A DNA stretch of 64,000 nt from CAIQPS01 sp963721365 (lineage in GTDB: Bacteria > Actinomycetota > Thermoleophilia > RBG-16-64-13), in assembly GCA_963721365.1 (NCBI GenBank), contig CAVRJE010000021.1, positions 44,635 to 108,634 of the forward strand, written 5' to 3'. A model generated the notes under the pieces. That model saw nothing but the letters and a program-made list of their open reading frames with translations, was not told the DNA's origin and did no database searches. Position numbers and translations under genes: made by a program. Positions 37,238 to 46,474 of the stretch are shown piece by piece; within the stretch, counting starts at the first letter, position 1, and every line of letters begins with the position of its first letter.

Positions 37238-37993
37238 ATGGAGCGGCCGTCAAGCCAGGACGACATGAAGAAGCAGGCAGCCCTCGAGGCGCTCACCTAC
37301 GTCGAGGGCGGCGTCGTCGGGGTAGGGACGGGTTCGACCATCAGACATTTCATCGACGCGCTGGCCACCGTGAAGGAGCGCATCGACGGAGCTGTCTCGA
37401 GCTCCGAGGCTTCAAGCGCCCGGTTGGAGAGCTTCGGCATCCCCGTGCTCGACCTCAATGACATCGGCCGCCTCGACCTGTACGTCGACGGCGCCGACGA
37501 ATCCAACCACCATCTCCAGTTGATCAAGGGCGGAGGGGGCGCGCTCACGCGGGAGAAGATAGTGGCCGCTTGCAGCCGGCGGTTCATCTGCATCGCGGAC
37601 GAGAGCAAGCTGGTAGACGTTTTGGGCGCTTTCCCGCTTCCCCTCGAGGTCATCCCGATGGCTCGCAGCTACGTGACGGCCGAGGTGGTCAAGCTCGGAG
37701 GTCGGCCGGTGATGCGGGAGGGACTCATCACCGACAACGGCAACGTGATACTCGACATCCACGGGCTCCGGATAACTTCTCCGGTCGACCTCGAGCAGCG
37801 GCTCAACAATATCGCCGGGGTGGTCGCCAACGGCCTGTTCGCCATGCGGCCGGCCGACGTGCTGATCCTGGGCACGCCTGTAGGACCGCGGACGGTGAAG
37901 GCGGAGAACCCTCCTGGGCCGTGCGGTGACCCTCCGCCGCACCCTACTCGGCCGAGCCCGGTAGGTCTGCCGCCGCCTCCTCTGAGGGTCTGA
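37238..37993 (+). CDS. rpiA: ribose-5-phosphate isomerase A (3' end uncertain)
   Basis: The first 225 residues are a full RpiA: VGVGTGSTIRHFIDAL, the catalytic DLYVDGADESN, LIKGGGGALTREKIVA, SKLVDVLGAFPLPLEVIP and FAMRPADVLILG. It interconverts ribose-5-P and ribulose-5-P. After TPVGPRTVKA the frame runs on into a proline-rich tail that overlaps the convergent gene. A shift of one base would stop at TGA 37927-37929, the usual length, so a frameshift near the end is likely. ATG 37238 has a GGAAGGAG site a few bases before it. Confidence 0.9.
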   Translation: MERPSSQDDMKKQAALEALTYVEGGVVGVGTGSTIRHFIDALATVKERIDGAVSSSEASSARLESFGIPVLDLNDIGRLDLYVDGADESNHHLQLIKGGGGALTREKIVAACSRRFICIADESKLVDVLGAFPLPLEVIPMARSYVTAEVVKLGGRPVMREGLITDNGNVILDIHGLRITSPVDLEQRLNNIAGVVANGLFAMRPADVLILGTPVGPRTVKAENPPGPCGDPPPHPTRPSPVGLPPPPLRV

Positions 37994-38418
37994 AGTTCCA
38001 CTCCCAGCCGGGTGGCCAATACCTCAAGCACCGCATCCTGCACGGCGAGGTGAGCCTGGATCTGCTGAGCCTCCTTCAGGATGGCCTCGGCGTCGGCGTA
38101 GGTGTTCATAGCCCGCCGGTCCGACGCCTCACCCAGCACATGCTGGCCGACCATGATGATGGAGAGCAGGGTCAACTGAAGGAACGTCTGCGAGATCCAC
38201 TGGACGATCGTGAGGGAGCCTCCGTGGATCGCCTGGGGCAGCGCGACGAGGGCAAGCGCTGCAAAGGCATATGCGCACCACATGGTGCCGACGCCTTCGG
38301 TGATAAGCCCGGCAAGCCGACCGTTGAATCCGGATTTGTGCTGCTCCTTGACCGTCGGCGGGCTCTGTTGTTCCCGGGCGGCGATACGCGGATGGGGCAC
38401 GTACTCGAACATACTCAT
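37944..38418 (-). CDS. small two-helix membrane protein (frameshift near the end)
   Basis: About 158 residues. After a hydrophilic start (MSMFEYVPHPRIAAREQQS) there are two membrane helices (MWCAYAFAALALVALPQAI; WISQTFLQLTLLSIIMVGQHVLG). A cytosolic helix follows, RRAMNTYADAEAILKEAQQIQAHLAVQDAVLEVL. Similar proteins are common in actinobacteria, but I know no assigned function. One break near 37990 probably shifts the end to ...WNFRPSEEAAADLPGSAE with stop at 37944, avoiding a long overlap with rpiA. Confidence 0.72.
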
Positions 38419-38438
38419 GGTGGCACCTTTCCCGAGCG

Positions 38439-39385
38439 TTAGTGACGCTTAAACCGATCGGCGACCAGCAGATAGAAGGCGGCGAGACCGCGGTAGGGCG
38501 CGAGCGGCACAAGGAGAGCGGCTGCTTCGGCGGAGGTGGGGCGACCTCCGTCGCCGAGCAGCTTGCCGATCACGGTGCGGATGGCGAGGTCGTCGACAGG
38601 GACGGCGTCCGCCCGAGCCAGCCCGCGGATGAGGACGTACTCCGCCGACCAGGGACCGAACCCCCGAAGGGAGACGATGCGGGCCCTCACCTCGTCACTC
38701 GAGGCCTGCTCGAGCTCGTCCAGATCGAGACTCCCGTCGACGATCTGCGCTTGCCACCCCGGCCACGTATTCCGCCTTCCGCCGGGAAAGGCCGCACTCC
38801 GTCAACTCGTCGAGTGAAGCGCCGGCGAGCGTCGTCGTCTCAGGGAACACCGGCTCCCCCTCTACCTCGGTGCCGAACCGGCGGATCAGCCGCGCTCGTA
38901 TCCGGCGCGCGGCCGCGAGCGAGATCTGCTGCTCGATGACGGCGGTCACCAGCATGTCGAAGAGACCGGCAGGCCGGAAAGGCTTGAGCCCTGGAGCGAG
39001 CGGGTCAGCGGACCGAGGACGGGATGCCCGGCGGCCAACTCGTAGAAAGGGGTGAGGTCGAGTGCCGCGTTGACTACCCGTTCGGTCAGAGCGTGGAGCG
39101 TCTGAGTCGACGCGGGAGCCGGCCGGGCTTCAGCCCTCACCACGGGCGGAGAAGTCTCGACCGGCCGGATCTCGAGCAGCGTGGGCTGCTCCTCGAGGCG
39201 CACCCCCAGCCGCAGGACCGCCTCGCCGGGCGCCTCGCCCGGCACGGCTTCGCCGCCTCGCCCGCCTCTGCGGCCGTCCGGCCGAAACTGTGCATCGCCC
39301 TCAAGCTCAAGTCGAGGTCGAATGGTCCCCGGCATCGGACATCCACAGTGGCGGTGCTCGTTATTCCAGCCCCAGTCATGATCAT
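38439..39385 (-). CDS. alkA: DNA-3-methyladenine glycosylase II / HhH-GPD DNA glycosylase (frameshifted)
   Basis: About 315 residues, with breaks near 39240, 38970 and 38750. ATG 39385 gives MIMTGAGITSTATVDVRCRG, the AlkA-type N-terminal domain. The glycosylase core reads PVLGPLTRSLQGLKPFRP, LVTAVIEQQISLAAARRIRARLI, CGLSRRKAEYVAGVA. The helix-hairpin-helix with catalytic Asp follows: LRGFGPWSAEYVLIRGLARADAVPVDDLAIR. It removes alkylated bases from DNA. It is adjacent to, but divergent from, the dehydrogenase gene at 39.5 kb. Confidence 0.83.
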
Positions 39386-39550
39386 CGCCTCCCGCCCGAA
39401 AGAGTACCCGTCACCCGGCCGCCAGTCACTACCCATCGGTGCCCGCTCAGTCTTGCACTTCGGCCCTTCGCGCGCGAGACTGCAAGTCTGGGCAGCAGCC
39501 GGCGACGGCTTCGGCCCAGAAGCGAAGAGCGATTCAGCGGAGGACGTCCC

Positions 39551-40548
39551 GTGAAAGCAGTGGTGTTCGAGCAGTTCGGCGGTCCCGAAGTCCTTGAGTA
39601 CGTCGATCTGCCGATCCCGGCCCCCGGCCCCGGCCAGGTGCTGGTGAAGATGAGGTCGGCCGGCGTCTGTAAGGCCGACTGGCGGGTCAGGACGGGGCGC
39701 TGCCAGTGGCTCACCTGCCCCTTCCCCGTGACCTTGGGATACGAGATGGCCGGCATCATCGAGGCGCTCGGACCCGGCGTGTCGGGATTCACGGTCGGCC
39801 AGCCGGTGCACGTGCTCCACATGGCCTGTTACGGCACCTACACCGAGTACATGGCGGTGACGGCGGACGACGTCGCCCCCATGCCGGAAGGCGTGGATTT
39901 CGACGCGGCGGCCGCGGCCTTCAACTACTTCGTGGCCTGGGGTCTTCTCAACCAGATAGTCCAGGGAGCCGAGGGGCAGACTCTCTACATCGGCGGCGCG
40001 GCCGGTGGTGTCGGCACGGCCGTCATCCAGTTGGCCCAGCACAAGAAGATGGACGTCATCGCGAGCGCCAGCACCGCGATGAAGTGCGACTACCTGAGGA
40101 GCCCTGGGCGTGGAGAAGGTCTTCAACCACAAGGAGGAAGACGACGTCGCCGCCGTGCAGAGGCTCACGGAAGGCCGCGGCGTGGACTACGTCTACGACC
40201 AGGTCGCCGGTCCCGCCTTCTGCCGGCAGTTCGACATGCTGGCCACGTACGGGCAGATCATCCTCTACAACTACCTGGGCGGCTATCCGGAGGACAAGGA
40301 GATAGTCCACATCCTCCAGAGCCGGTGCGAGGGCTGCTACGGGATCAGGTATTTCTCCATCCACGTGCACGACACCGACCCGGCCGGCTTCAGAAAGGTC
40401 AAAGAGGAGGTACTGGGGCTCATCGCGTCGGGCGCCTTCACAGCCGCCGATCTACAAGGTGCTCCCGCTTTCGGAGGCGCGCGCGGCTCACGAGATGATC
40501 GACTCCGGCGAAGTGCTGGGCAAGCTGGTGCTGCACCCGGCAGTCTAG
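39551..40548 (+). CDS. medium-chain alcohol dehydrogenase/quinone oxidoreductase (two frameshifts)
   Basis: About 332 residues. GTG 39551 gives MKAVVFEQFGGPEVLEYVDLPIP, the usual start of the quinone-oxidoreductase type. The NADPH motif QTLYIGGAAGGVGTAVIQLAQ and GVEKVFNHKEEDDVAAVQRLTEGRGVDYVYD are present. Breaks are near 40100 and 40450; the end reads YKVLPLSEARAAHEMIDSGEVLGKLVLHPAV. The zinc-coordinating catalytic residues of true alcohol dehydrogenases are only partly visible (AGVCKADWRV has the Cys). The substrate is unknown. Confidence 0.82.
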
Positions 40549-41280
40549 AACGAGACCCACGTCCCCTGGAGAGCCGCTTCGCTCCTGTAGTCTGCCGAGA
40601 CGGAGAGCTCGGCGACTTCACGGGGGGTCTCGCGGCGAACGTCCGGCACGGTGCTCATCTTGCGCCAGAGACACATGTCCTTCTTGAGATACTTCTGCTT
40701 GATCGCGGGCGAACAGTCCGTCACCCGACACCCGTAGCATAGGCATGGGTCGTTCTGCTTGATGCTCAGCCGCTTCCGGGGCTTTTCACCGTGGTCGATG
40801 CGCAACTGCGTCTGTAGAAGCAGCTCCTGTACGTCGCCCCGGATCGCGATCTGGAACTCCGGCATCTCGTCAGGCTCGTCGTACGTAAAGACCCCGGTGC
40901 GCCAATGAGCAAGCTCGAACATCCGGGCCATGATCAGACGGTACATCGCCTGCCGGATGATCGCTTCATTCGTGAACCCCTTCTCGACAAGACGCTGGCC
41001 CAGGGGCTTGCGCCCTTCTCTATCTTCGGGGCACGCCGCCGCATCCATGAGGACCCTTGCCAGTTGGTCTTCGTTCAGCAGCCCACCCTTGACCAGGTAC
41101 ACACCCAGCCTGTCGTCGGTGAGGGGCAGCGAGATCCCTTCCAGGCGTCCCTTGACGAGGTAGACGTACCCGTGCTCCTCGAAGTCTCGAATCTCGAGGA
41201 TGCCCGGTCGCGGTGTTCTGCGCAAGGAACTGCAGAACGCTTCCCAGGTCGAACCTTTCTATCGATCCGTGCAGAATCAA
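40545..41280 (-). CDS. DUF4388 (PATAN-like) protein with Cys-rich C-terminus (one frameshift)
   Basis: About 244 residues. TTG 41280 has GGGAG upstream, and an in-frame TGA just before it limits the start. Residues 1-100 look like a DUF4388 domain (LHGSIERFDLGSVLQFLAQNTATG...GYVYLVKGRLEGISL), a family tied to signalling and gliding systems. A second part (LNEDQLARVLMDAAACPEDREGRKPLGQRLVEKGFTNEAIIRQAM) resembles type-II-secretion/PilB N-terminal modules. The C-terminus has CLCYGCRVTDC. One break lies near 41205. Its stop overlaps the convergent dehydrogenase stop. Confidence 0.75.
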
Positions 41281-41408
41281 GGCCTTGCTCCCGTCGGCTC
41301 ACGTCACCGCTTGGATATATCGGCAAGATATCGGGGTGAGCTTGAGACTTCTGCCGAGACAGGGCCCTTCTCCAAGGTGCGCTGTCGGTGCTGCCGGCAG
41401 GCGTGCCG

Positions 41409-41888
41409 CTACTTCTTCGCCACCAATCGCATCGACAGAGCCGCGGCGGCGGCAAGAGCCCCGAGCGCCGTGACGGCAAGCTTCGTCACATCGAGCACCG
41501 GCTTCACCCTCACGCCATCCGGCCCCATGACTATCACCGCCACCGGGCGAGCCATAGCTCCTCCCCCGCCGCCTCCCCCGCCGCCGGCGCCCTCCATGGC
41601 CGGACCCGGAGTCTCGGAGCCCTCGCCGCTCATCCCGGTCGCCGGGTCGGAGATCTCACCCGTCGCCTCCCCCTTCCGTCGGCGCAGCGAATTGAACCCC
41701 ATCCCCGACCCGAATCCCCCACCGCTGGCCACCTCAGCGGCCGGGATGACGGTGTAGCCCTCCGACGAGACCGGCTGGCCGAAGACCTTCGAAGAGTCCG
41801 CGGCGGACAGCAGCCGCTCCAGCGCCTGGGATCTTGCCTCGGACTCCCTCCGCACGCTTTCCATCATGTCGTTGACGGCGCCGTTCAT
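41409..41888 (-). CDS. GerW (YtfJ) family protein with poly-glycine linker
   Basis: About 159 residues from ATG 41888, which has AAAGGAG 6 bases upstream. It reads KVFGQPVSSEGYTVIPAAEVASGGGFGSG (the GerW/YtfJ core), a Gly-rich run of ten residues, then RPVAVIVMGPDGVRVKPVLD and a C-terminal hydrophobic helix. The family is known from spore germination in Bacillus but is also found in non-spore-formers, so it does not prove sporulation. The start overlaps the stop of the small membrane gene upstream (ATGA). Confidence 0.85.
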   Translation of the reverse strand: MNGAVNDMMESVRRESEARSQALERLLSAADSSKVFGQPVSSEGYTVIPAAEVASGGGFGSGMGFNSLRRRKGEATGEISDPATGMSGEGSETPGPAMEGAGGGGGGGGGAMARPVAVIVMGPDGVRVKPVLDVTKLAVTALGALAAAAALSMRLVAKK

Positions 41889-42185
41889 GAGAACTCCTTT
41901 CGGGTCCTTGTACGCATCCATATCTCGAACAGCCATATCAGGGCAGCCAGGAGAATGGCGATCTGGGCCCACCGGGTCACGTCAACGATGCGGAGGCGAG
42001 ACGTGCGCCCCTCTTCCGACAAGAGCACGGCCGACGGCCAGTGCGCGCACGTACAGCCCTCGTTCGCCGCCCACCCTGACCGATCTCGCGACCGGGGTGA
42101 CGGTCACGCCGCCCTGGACCCACTCCGGGCCGGACAGGGTCTCAAACCGGACCAAACGCCCGACGTTCTCCTTGAGGCTTTTCAT
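41885..42185 (-). CDS. small membrane protein upstream of gerW (frameshifted)
   Basis: About 100 residues. From ATG 42185 it reads MKSLKENVGRLVRFETLSGPEWVQGGVTVTPVARSV. After a break near 42000 it continues VDVTRWAQIAILLAALIWLFEIWMRTRTRKEFS and stops at 41885, overlapping the gerW start by 4 bases (ATGA). The C-terminal segment is one membrane helix with a positively charged end. The N-terminal part resembles the membrane-associated small proteins often found before gerW, but I cannot name the family. Confidence 0.6.
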
Positions 42186-42213
42186 CGTGCTCTATATACC
42201 CTCATCGGCCACT

Positions 42214-42245
42214 TTCGATAGATGATAGCGAAAGGTACTATCGAA
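42214..42245. promoter_or_regulatory. inverted repeat TTCGATAG-N16-CTATCGAA
   Basis: A perfect 8-bp inverted repeat lies between the divergent small membrane/gerW pair and the osmC gene, about 55 bases upstream of osmC. A further GATAG copy sits inside (GATAGATGATAGCG). It could be an operator for either side; the regulator is unknown. Confidence 0.4.
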
Positions 42246-42300
42246 GCATCCACAACGATTATCCCTGGTCTGCCGGGCTTGTCCAGGAAAGGAACGAGCG

Positions 42301-42735
42301 ATGCACGTAGAAGTGAGCTTCCCGAGCGCCACGCGGATCCAGGCCCGCAGCAAGGACCTGACCGTGGAGATCGGCCCTCCGCCCGACCGGGGGGGCGACC
42401 CCGGCGCCTACGGCCCCTTCGATCTCTTGCTCTGCTCGCTGGCCACGTGCACCGGTTTTCAGGTAGCCGACTTCCTCCAGCAACGAGGTTTCGACACGGC
42501 GGGCGCGGGAGTGAACATAGAGGCGGAGCGGAGCGAAGAGACGCATCTGCTGGAAACCATCTCCATCCAGATAGACGTTCCCCCCGATTTCCCGGCTAAG
42601 TACAACGACGCGATCGTCCGGACGGCCGGACTCTGCTTCATCAAGGAGCAACTGGGCCAGCGGCCCGAAATCAACACTTCGGTCGTCACGGCGGTGCCCG
42701 GCGGCCCGGCCGCGACCAGCCCGGCGGGGAAATAG
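42301..42735 (+). CDS. OsmC-family peroxiredoxin-like protein
   Basis: 144 residues, intact frame. The OsmC/Ohr fold is shown by PFDLLLCSLATCTGFQVADFLQQRG with the first reactive Cys and RTAGLCFIKEQLGQRPEI with the second. Such proteins reduce organic hydroperoxides or handle sulfur compounds. ATG 42301 has GGAAAGGAA upstream. The nitroreductase follows after 1 base, so they share an operon. Confidence 0.88.
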   Translation: MHVEVSFPSATRIQARSKDLTVEIGPPPDRGGDPGAYGPFDLLLCSLATCTGFQVADFLQQRGFDTAGAGVNIEAERSEETHLLETISIQIDVPPDFPAKYNDAIVRTAGLCFIKEQLGQRPEINTSVVTAVPGGPAATSPAGK

Positions 42736-42736
42736 C

Positions 42737-43402
42737 ATGGACGTACGCGACGCCCTCAGAGCCCGGCGGACCGTCCGCGCCTTCCTCGACCGCCCGGTGC
42801 CGCGCGAGACCATCGAGGCTATCCTCGCCGACGCGCTTTGCACCCCTTCCTGGGCGAACACCCAACCCTGGGAGGTCTTTGTCGCCGGCGGCGAGGCGTT
42901 CGAGCGGATACGGCGCGTGTCCGAGCAAAGGACCCTGGCAAAGATACCCTCGAACCCGGACGTCCCCTTCCCGGGCGCGTGGACTCCCGAGTGCCGCGAG
43001 CGCACCAAGGAGCTGACGGCCGGCCGTGCCGAGGTCAGGGGCACCAGCCCCGAAGATCCGGCCTTCCATCACGACTTCCTCGTGGCCAACCGCTCCTTCT
43101 TCGGAGCGCCTTGCGCTGTCTATCTCTGCATGGACCAGACGCTCGGGGCGTGGTCCATGTTCGACCTGGGAGCGATGTGCCAGAGCGTCACGCTGGCGGC
43201 GCAGGATCACGGCGTCGACTCGGCTATCGCCATCAACTTGGTCGTCTACCCCGACCTGCTGAGGGACGAGCTCGACATCCCCAGGGAACTCCTCATCGTC
43301 ATCGGTATCGCCCTGGGTTATCCCGACTCCAGCGACCCTGAAGACGCGTTCCGCAGCGCGCGGCGCCCGCTGAGCGACGCAGTGAGATTCGTAGGCATCT
43401 AG
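42737..43402 (+). CDS. nitroreductase-family FMN protein
   Basis: 221 residues, intact frame. The family start MDVRDALRARRTVRAFLDRPVPRETIEAILADALCTPSWANTQPWEVFVAGG and the segment SMFDLGAMCQSVTLAAQDHGVDS match nitroreductases that bind FMN. The end IALGYPDSSDPEDAFRSARRPL is also standard. The substrate (nitro, quinone, flavin or enoate) is not clear. It sits between osmC and the SDR gene on the same strand. Confidence 0.9.
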   Translation: MDVRDALRARRTVRAFLDRPVPRETIEAILADALCTPSWANTQPWEVFVAGGEAFERIRRVSEQRTLAKIPSNPDVPFPGAWTPECRERTKELTAGRAEVRGTSPEDPAFHHDFLVANRSFFGAPCAVYLCMDQTLGAWSMFDLGAMCQSVTLAAQDHGVDSAIAINLVVYPDLLRDELDIPRELLIVIGIALGYPDSSDPEDAFRSARRPLSDAVRFVGI

Positions 43403-43416
43403 CAACGGAGGTCGAT

Positions 43417-44191
43417 TTGTCCAGACTGCTTGGGAAGACCGCGGTCGTCACCGGCGCCGCGTCGGGTATCGGCCTCGCCGCCGTCACGCTGTTCGCGGCT
43501 GAGGGAGCGAAGGTGCTGGCCATCGACCGGGACGGACCGGCCTTGGAGCGGGCTGTGGGTCTGCTCGCGCCGGACGTCGCGGCCTTTGTCGCCGACGTCA
43601 CCGACGAGACGAGCATGGCGGCGGCGATGGCCGAAGCCGCGGAGCGCTTCGGCGGCATCGACGTCCTCGTACCCAACGCCGGCATCTTCGGGCAGCACGC
43701 TCACATCAAGGACTGCCCCGATCGACGCCTTGAACCAGGTCCTGCAGGTGAACGTCACCGGCGTCGTGATCACCATGAAGCACGCCATCCCCTACATGAT
43801 CCCGCGGGGCGGCGGCGCTATCGTCATCACCTCGTCTGTCGGGGCGATCATCGGCAACCCGGGCACCGTCGCCTACACGGCCAGTAAGCACGCGTTGACC
43901 GCGGTCATGAAGGTGGCGGCGGTGGAGCTCGCTGCCAACAAGATCCGGGTGAACACCGTGAACCCCGGGCTGGTAGATACACCGATGATCCACGCCATCG
44001 AAGCGGACCTCTCCCCCGACGATCACTCCAAGGGGCGAGCGACGCTTCAGGATGCTACTCTGCTCAAACGGTACGTACAGCCCTCCGAGGTCGCGGAACT
44101 GATGCTGTTCCTGGCGTCCGACACCGGCAGCTTCTGCACCGGCGGCATGTACTTGATAGACGGAGGGATGCAGTACTCGCTGCAGCACTGA
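43417..44191 (+). CDS. short-chain dehydrogenase/reductase (one frameshift)
   Basis: About 258 residues. TTG 43417 is supported by GGAGG 7-8 bases upstream. Cofactor motif TGAASGIGLAAV and NAG (VPNAGIF), catalytic Ser in VITSSVGAI, and Tyr/Lys in VAYTASKHAL are all present. An extra base near 43720 (before PIDALNQVLQ) breaks the frame. It ends with the SDR tail SFCTGGMYLIDGGMQYS. Placed directly before the E1 genes, it may act on acetoin/diacetyl or a related 2-hydroxy compound (inference). Confidence 0.85.
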
Positions 44192-44214
44192 TCCGGGGGA
44201 GGGATGGATCGTAG

Positions 44215-45186
44215 ATGACCGTTGACAGAAAATCACTCCTAGACCTACATCGCTGCATGGTCCGCATCCGGTCTTTCGAGGAACACGCACACAAAGCGTT
44301 CCTCAAAGGGGGCATGCCCGGCTTCCTTCATCTCTACAGCGGGGAGGAGGCCATAGCGGCCGGAGTCATGGCCGTGCTCGACGACGAGGACTACATCGTC
44401 ACCAGCCACCGCGGCCACGGCCACCTGCTCGCCCGAGGCGGAGACCCCAACCGCATGTTCGCCGAGCTCTACGGGCGGGTGGACGGCTACTGCCGGGGCA
44501 AGGGCGGCTCCATGCACATAGCCGACATGGCCCACGGGATGCTGGGCGCGAACGGGATCGTGGGCGCGGCCGTGAACATCGGCACCGGTGCGGCGTTCGC
44601 CGCCAAATACCGGGGGGAGAAAAAGGTCTCGGTCTCGTTCTTCGGGGACGGCTCCACCAACCGGGGTACTTTCCACGAGGCCCTCAACCTCGCTGCGATA
44701 TGGGAGTTGCCGGCCATCTACGTCTGTGAGAACAACCTCTACGGCGTGGCGAACTATCAGTCCGACCACATGAAGCTGAGAGACGTGGCCGACCGCGCTG
44801 CCGCTTACGGCTTCCCGGGAGTGGTGGTCGACGGTAACGACGTGCTCGCCGTGCGGGAAGTAGCGGCCGAAGCGGTCGAACGAGGCCGCGGCGGCGGCGG
44901 CCCCACGCTCATTGAGGCGAAGACTTGGCGCCACTGGGGCCACTTCATCGGCGACATGGCCAAGTACCGTGACCCGGCCGAGCACGAGGCCTGGCTCAAG
45001 CGCGATCCCATCCCGGCATTCGCCGCCGTGCTGCTCAGCCGGGGAGTGGCAACCGAAGCCGAGCTTCAGGCCATCCAGGAAGAGGCGGACGCCGAGATGG
45101 ACGCCGCCGTCGAGTACGGCAAGGCCAGCCCCTTCCCCGACAAGTCGGAATTGACCACCGACGTGTACGCGGGAGACCGGGCATGA
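44215..45186 (+). CDS. 2-oxoacid/acetoin dehydrogenase E1 component, alpha subunit
   Basis: 323 residues, intact frame. The thiamine diphosphate motif FGDGSTNRGTFHEALNLAAIWELPAIYVCENN is clear. PGFLHLYSGEEAIAAGVM and GKGGSMHIADMAHGMLGANGIVG are typical of acetoin and pyruvate dehydrogenase E1 alpha. It overlaps the beta subunit gene by 4 bases (ATGA). The enzyme decarboxylates a 2-oxo acid or cleaves acetoin and passes the acyl group to a lipoyl domain. AcoA-type is the closest by eye. Confidence 0.9.
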   Translation: MTVDRKSLLDLHRCMVRIRSFEEHAHKAFLKGGMPGFLHLYSGEEAIAAGVMAVLDDEDYIVTSHRGHGHLLARGGDPNRMFAELYGRVDGYCRGKGGSMHIADMAHGMLGANGIVGAAVNIGTGAAFAAKYRGEKKVSVSFFGDGSTNRGTFHEALNLAAIWELPAIYVCENNLYGVANYQSDHMKLRDVADRAAAYGFPGVVVDGNDVLAVREVAAEAVERGRGGGGPTLIEAKTWRHWGHFIGDMAKYRDPAEHEAWLKRDPIPAFAAVLLSRGVATEAELQAIQEEADAEMDAAVEYGKASPFPDKSELTTDVYAGDRA

Positions 45187-46154
45187 GGACCCTCAATTAC
45201 ATGCAGGCCCTCGCCGAGGCGCTCATCCTGGAGATGAGGCGCGATCCCAACATCTACATCGCCGGCGAGGACGTGGGCAAGTTCGGGGGCAGCTTCGGAG
45301 TGACCGGCCCGGTGTTCAAGGAGTTCGGGGCGAGCCGGGTGCTCGACACGCCGATATCCGAGACGGCCATCATCGGCCACGCGGTCGGAGCGGCGGCTGC
45401 AGGACTGCGTCCGGTGGTGGAGATCCTGTTCATAGACTTCCTGCCCATCGCCGGCGACGAGCTGTACAACCAGGCGGCCAAGATCCACTACATGTTCGGC
45501 GGACAAGTGAGCTGCCCGATGGTCGTCCGGACCGCCGTCGGGGCCGGCATCGGCGCGGCGGCTCACCATTCGCAGAGCCTGGAGGCGTTGGTCTGCCACA
45601 TTCCGGGCTTGAAGACCATCGCCCCGGCCACCCCGGCCGACGCCAAGGGCCTGCTCATCTCCGCCATCCGCGACGACAACCCGGTGGTCTTCCTCGAGCA
45701 CAAGATGCTCTACGCCTCGAAGGGAGAAGTGCCCGAGGGTGACTACACCATCCCCATCGGGAAGGCGGACGTGAAGCGGGAGGGCGCCGACGTCACCCTC
45801 GTCTGCTATTCGGCCATGGTGCGGCAGTGCCTGGCGGCGGCCGAAGACCTCGCCAAAGACGGCATCAGCGCGGAAGTCCTCGACCTGCGGACTCTCATCC
45901 CGCTCGACAAGGAAGCCATACTCGCCTCGGTCGCCAAGACCGGACGGGCGGTCATAGTCCACGAGGCCTGTCTCACCGGCGGCTTCGGCGGGGAGATAGC
46001 GGCGGTCATCGCCGACGAAGGCTTCGGCTCTCTGCGGGCGCCCATCAAGCGGGTGGCCGGCCCGGACACCCCGGTCCCCTTCTCCCCCGCGCTCGAATCC
46101 GAGTTCATCGTGAACGCTGAGAAGATCGAAGCGGCCGTGAGGACGCTGTTCTAG
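45183..46154 (+). CDS. 2-oxoacid/acetoin dehydrogenase E1 component, beta subunit
   Basis: 323 residues, intact frame. Family features are NYMQALAEALILEMRRDPNIYIAGEDVG, LDTPISETAIIGHAVGAAAAGLRPVVEILFIDF and the C-terminal VHEACLTGGFGGEIAAVIADEGF. It forms the E1 tetramer with the alpha subunit; the 4-base overlap at the start indicates coupled translation. The lipoyl protein follows 44 bases later. Confidence 0.92.
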   Translation: MRTLNYMQALAEALILEMRRDPNIYIAGEDVGKFGGSFGVTGPVFKEFGASRVLDTPISETAIIGHAVGAAAAGLRPVVEILFIDFLPIAGDELYNQAAKIHYMFGGQVSCPMVVRTAVGAGIGAAAHHSQSLEALVCHIPGLKTIAPATPADAKGLLISAIRDDNPVVFLEHKMLYASKGEVPEGDYTIPIGKADVKREGADVTLVCYSAMVRQCLAAAEDLAKDGISAEVLDLRTLIPLDKEAILASVAKTGRAVIVHEACLTGGFGGEIAAVIADEGFGSLRAPIKRVAGPDTPVPFSPALESEFIVNAEKIEAAVRTLF

Positions 46155-46198
46155 GAGACCGAGGCGCGCCGGCACGCTGCGCGCCCCAGGAAGACCAG

Positions 46199-46452
46199 AT
46201 GGCTGAAACGATAGGATGCCCAAGCTTGGGCTTACGATGGAGACCGGCGCGGTCGGCACCTGGCTGGTCGGCGAGGGCGACGAGGTCAAAGTCGGCACGG
46301 TGATCGCGGAGATCGTCACCGAGAAGATCACCTACGACCTCGAGGCCGAGGCGGCGGGCGTGGTGCTGAAGATCCTGCTCGAGGAAGAGGTGGAGGTGCC
46401 GGTCGGTACCCCCATCATCGTCATCGGGCAGCCGGGCGAGGAAGCGTCCTAG
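46199..46452 (+). CDS. stand-alone lipoyl-domain protein (one frameshift)
   Basis: About 84 residues. ATG 46199 has AGGA 8 bases upstream and reads MAETI. One base is missing at about 46214, then MPKLGLTMETGAVGTWLVGEGDEVKVG and the lipoylation lysine in EIVTEKITYDLEAEAAG follow. It ends at 46452 after one lipoyl domain; there is no E1/E3-binding or acyltransferase part before the next gene. So it looks like a free acyl carrier of the GcvH-like size in an E1 operon, with the catalytic E2 elsewhere or absent. Confidence 0.85.
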
Positions 46453-46474
46453 GCCGGGCGAGTACAGGACACGC

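Noticed and set aside
41545..41590. A GC-rich simple repeat as a regulatory element
   Set aside because: It is the coding DNA for the glycine run of the GerW-family protein.
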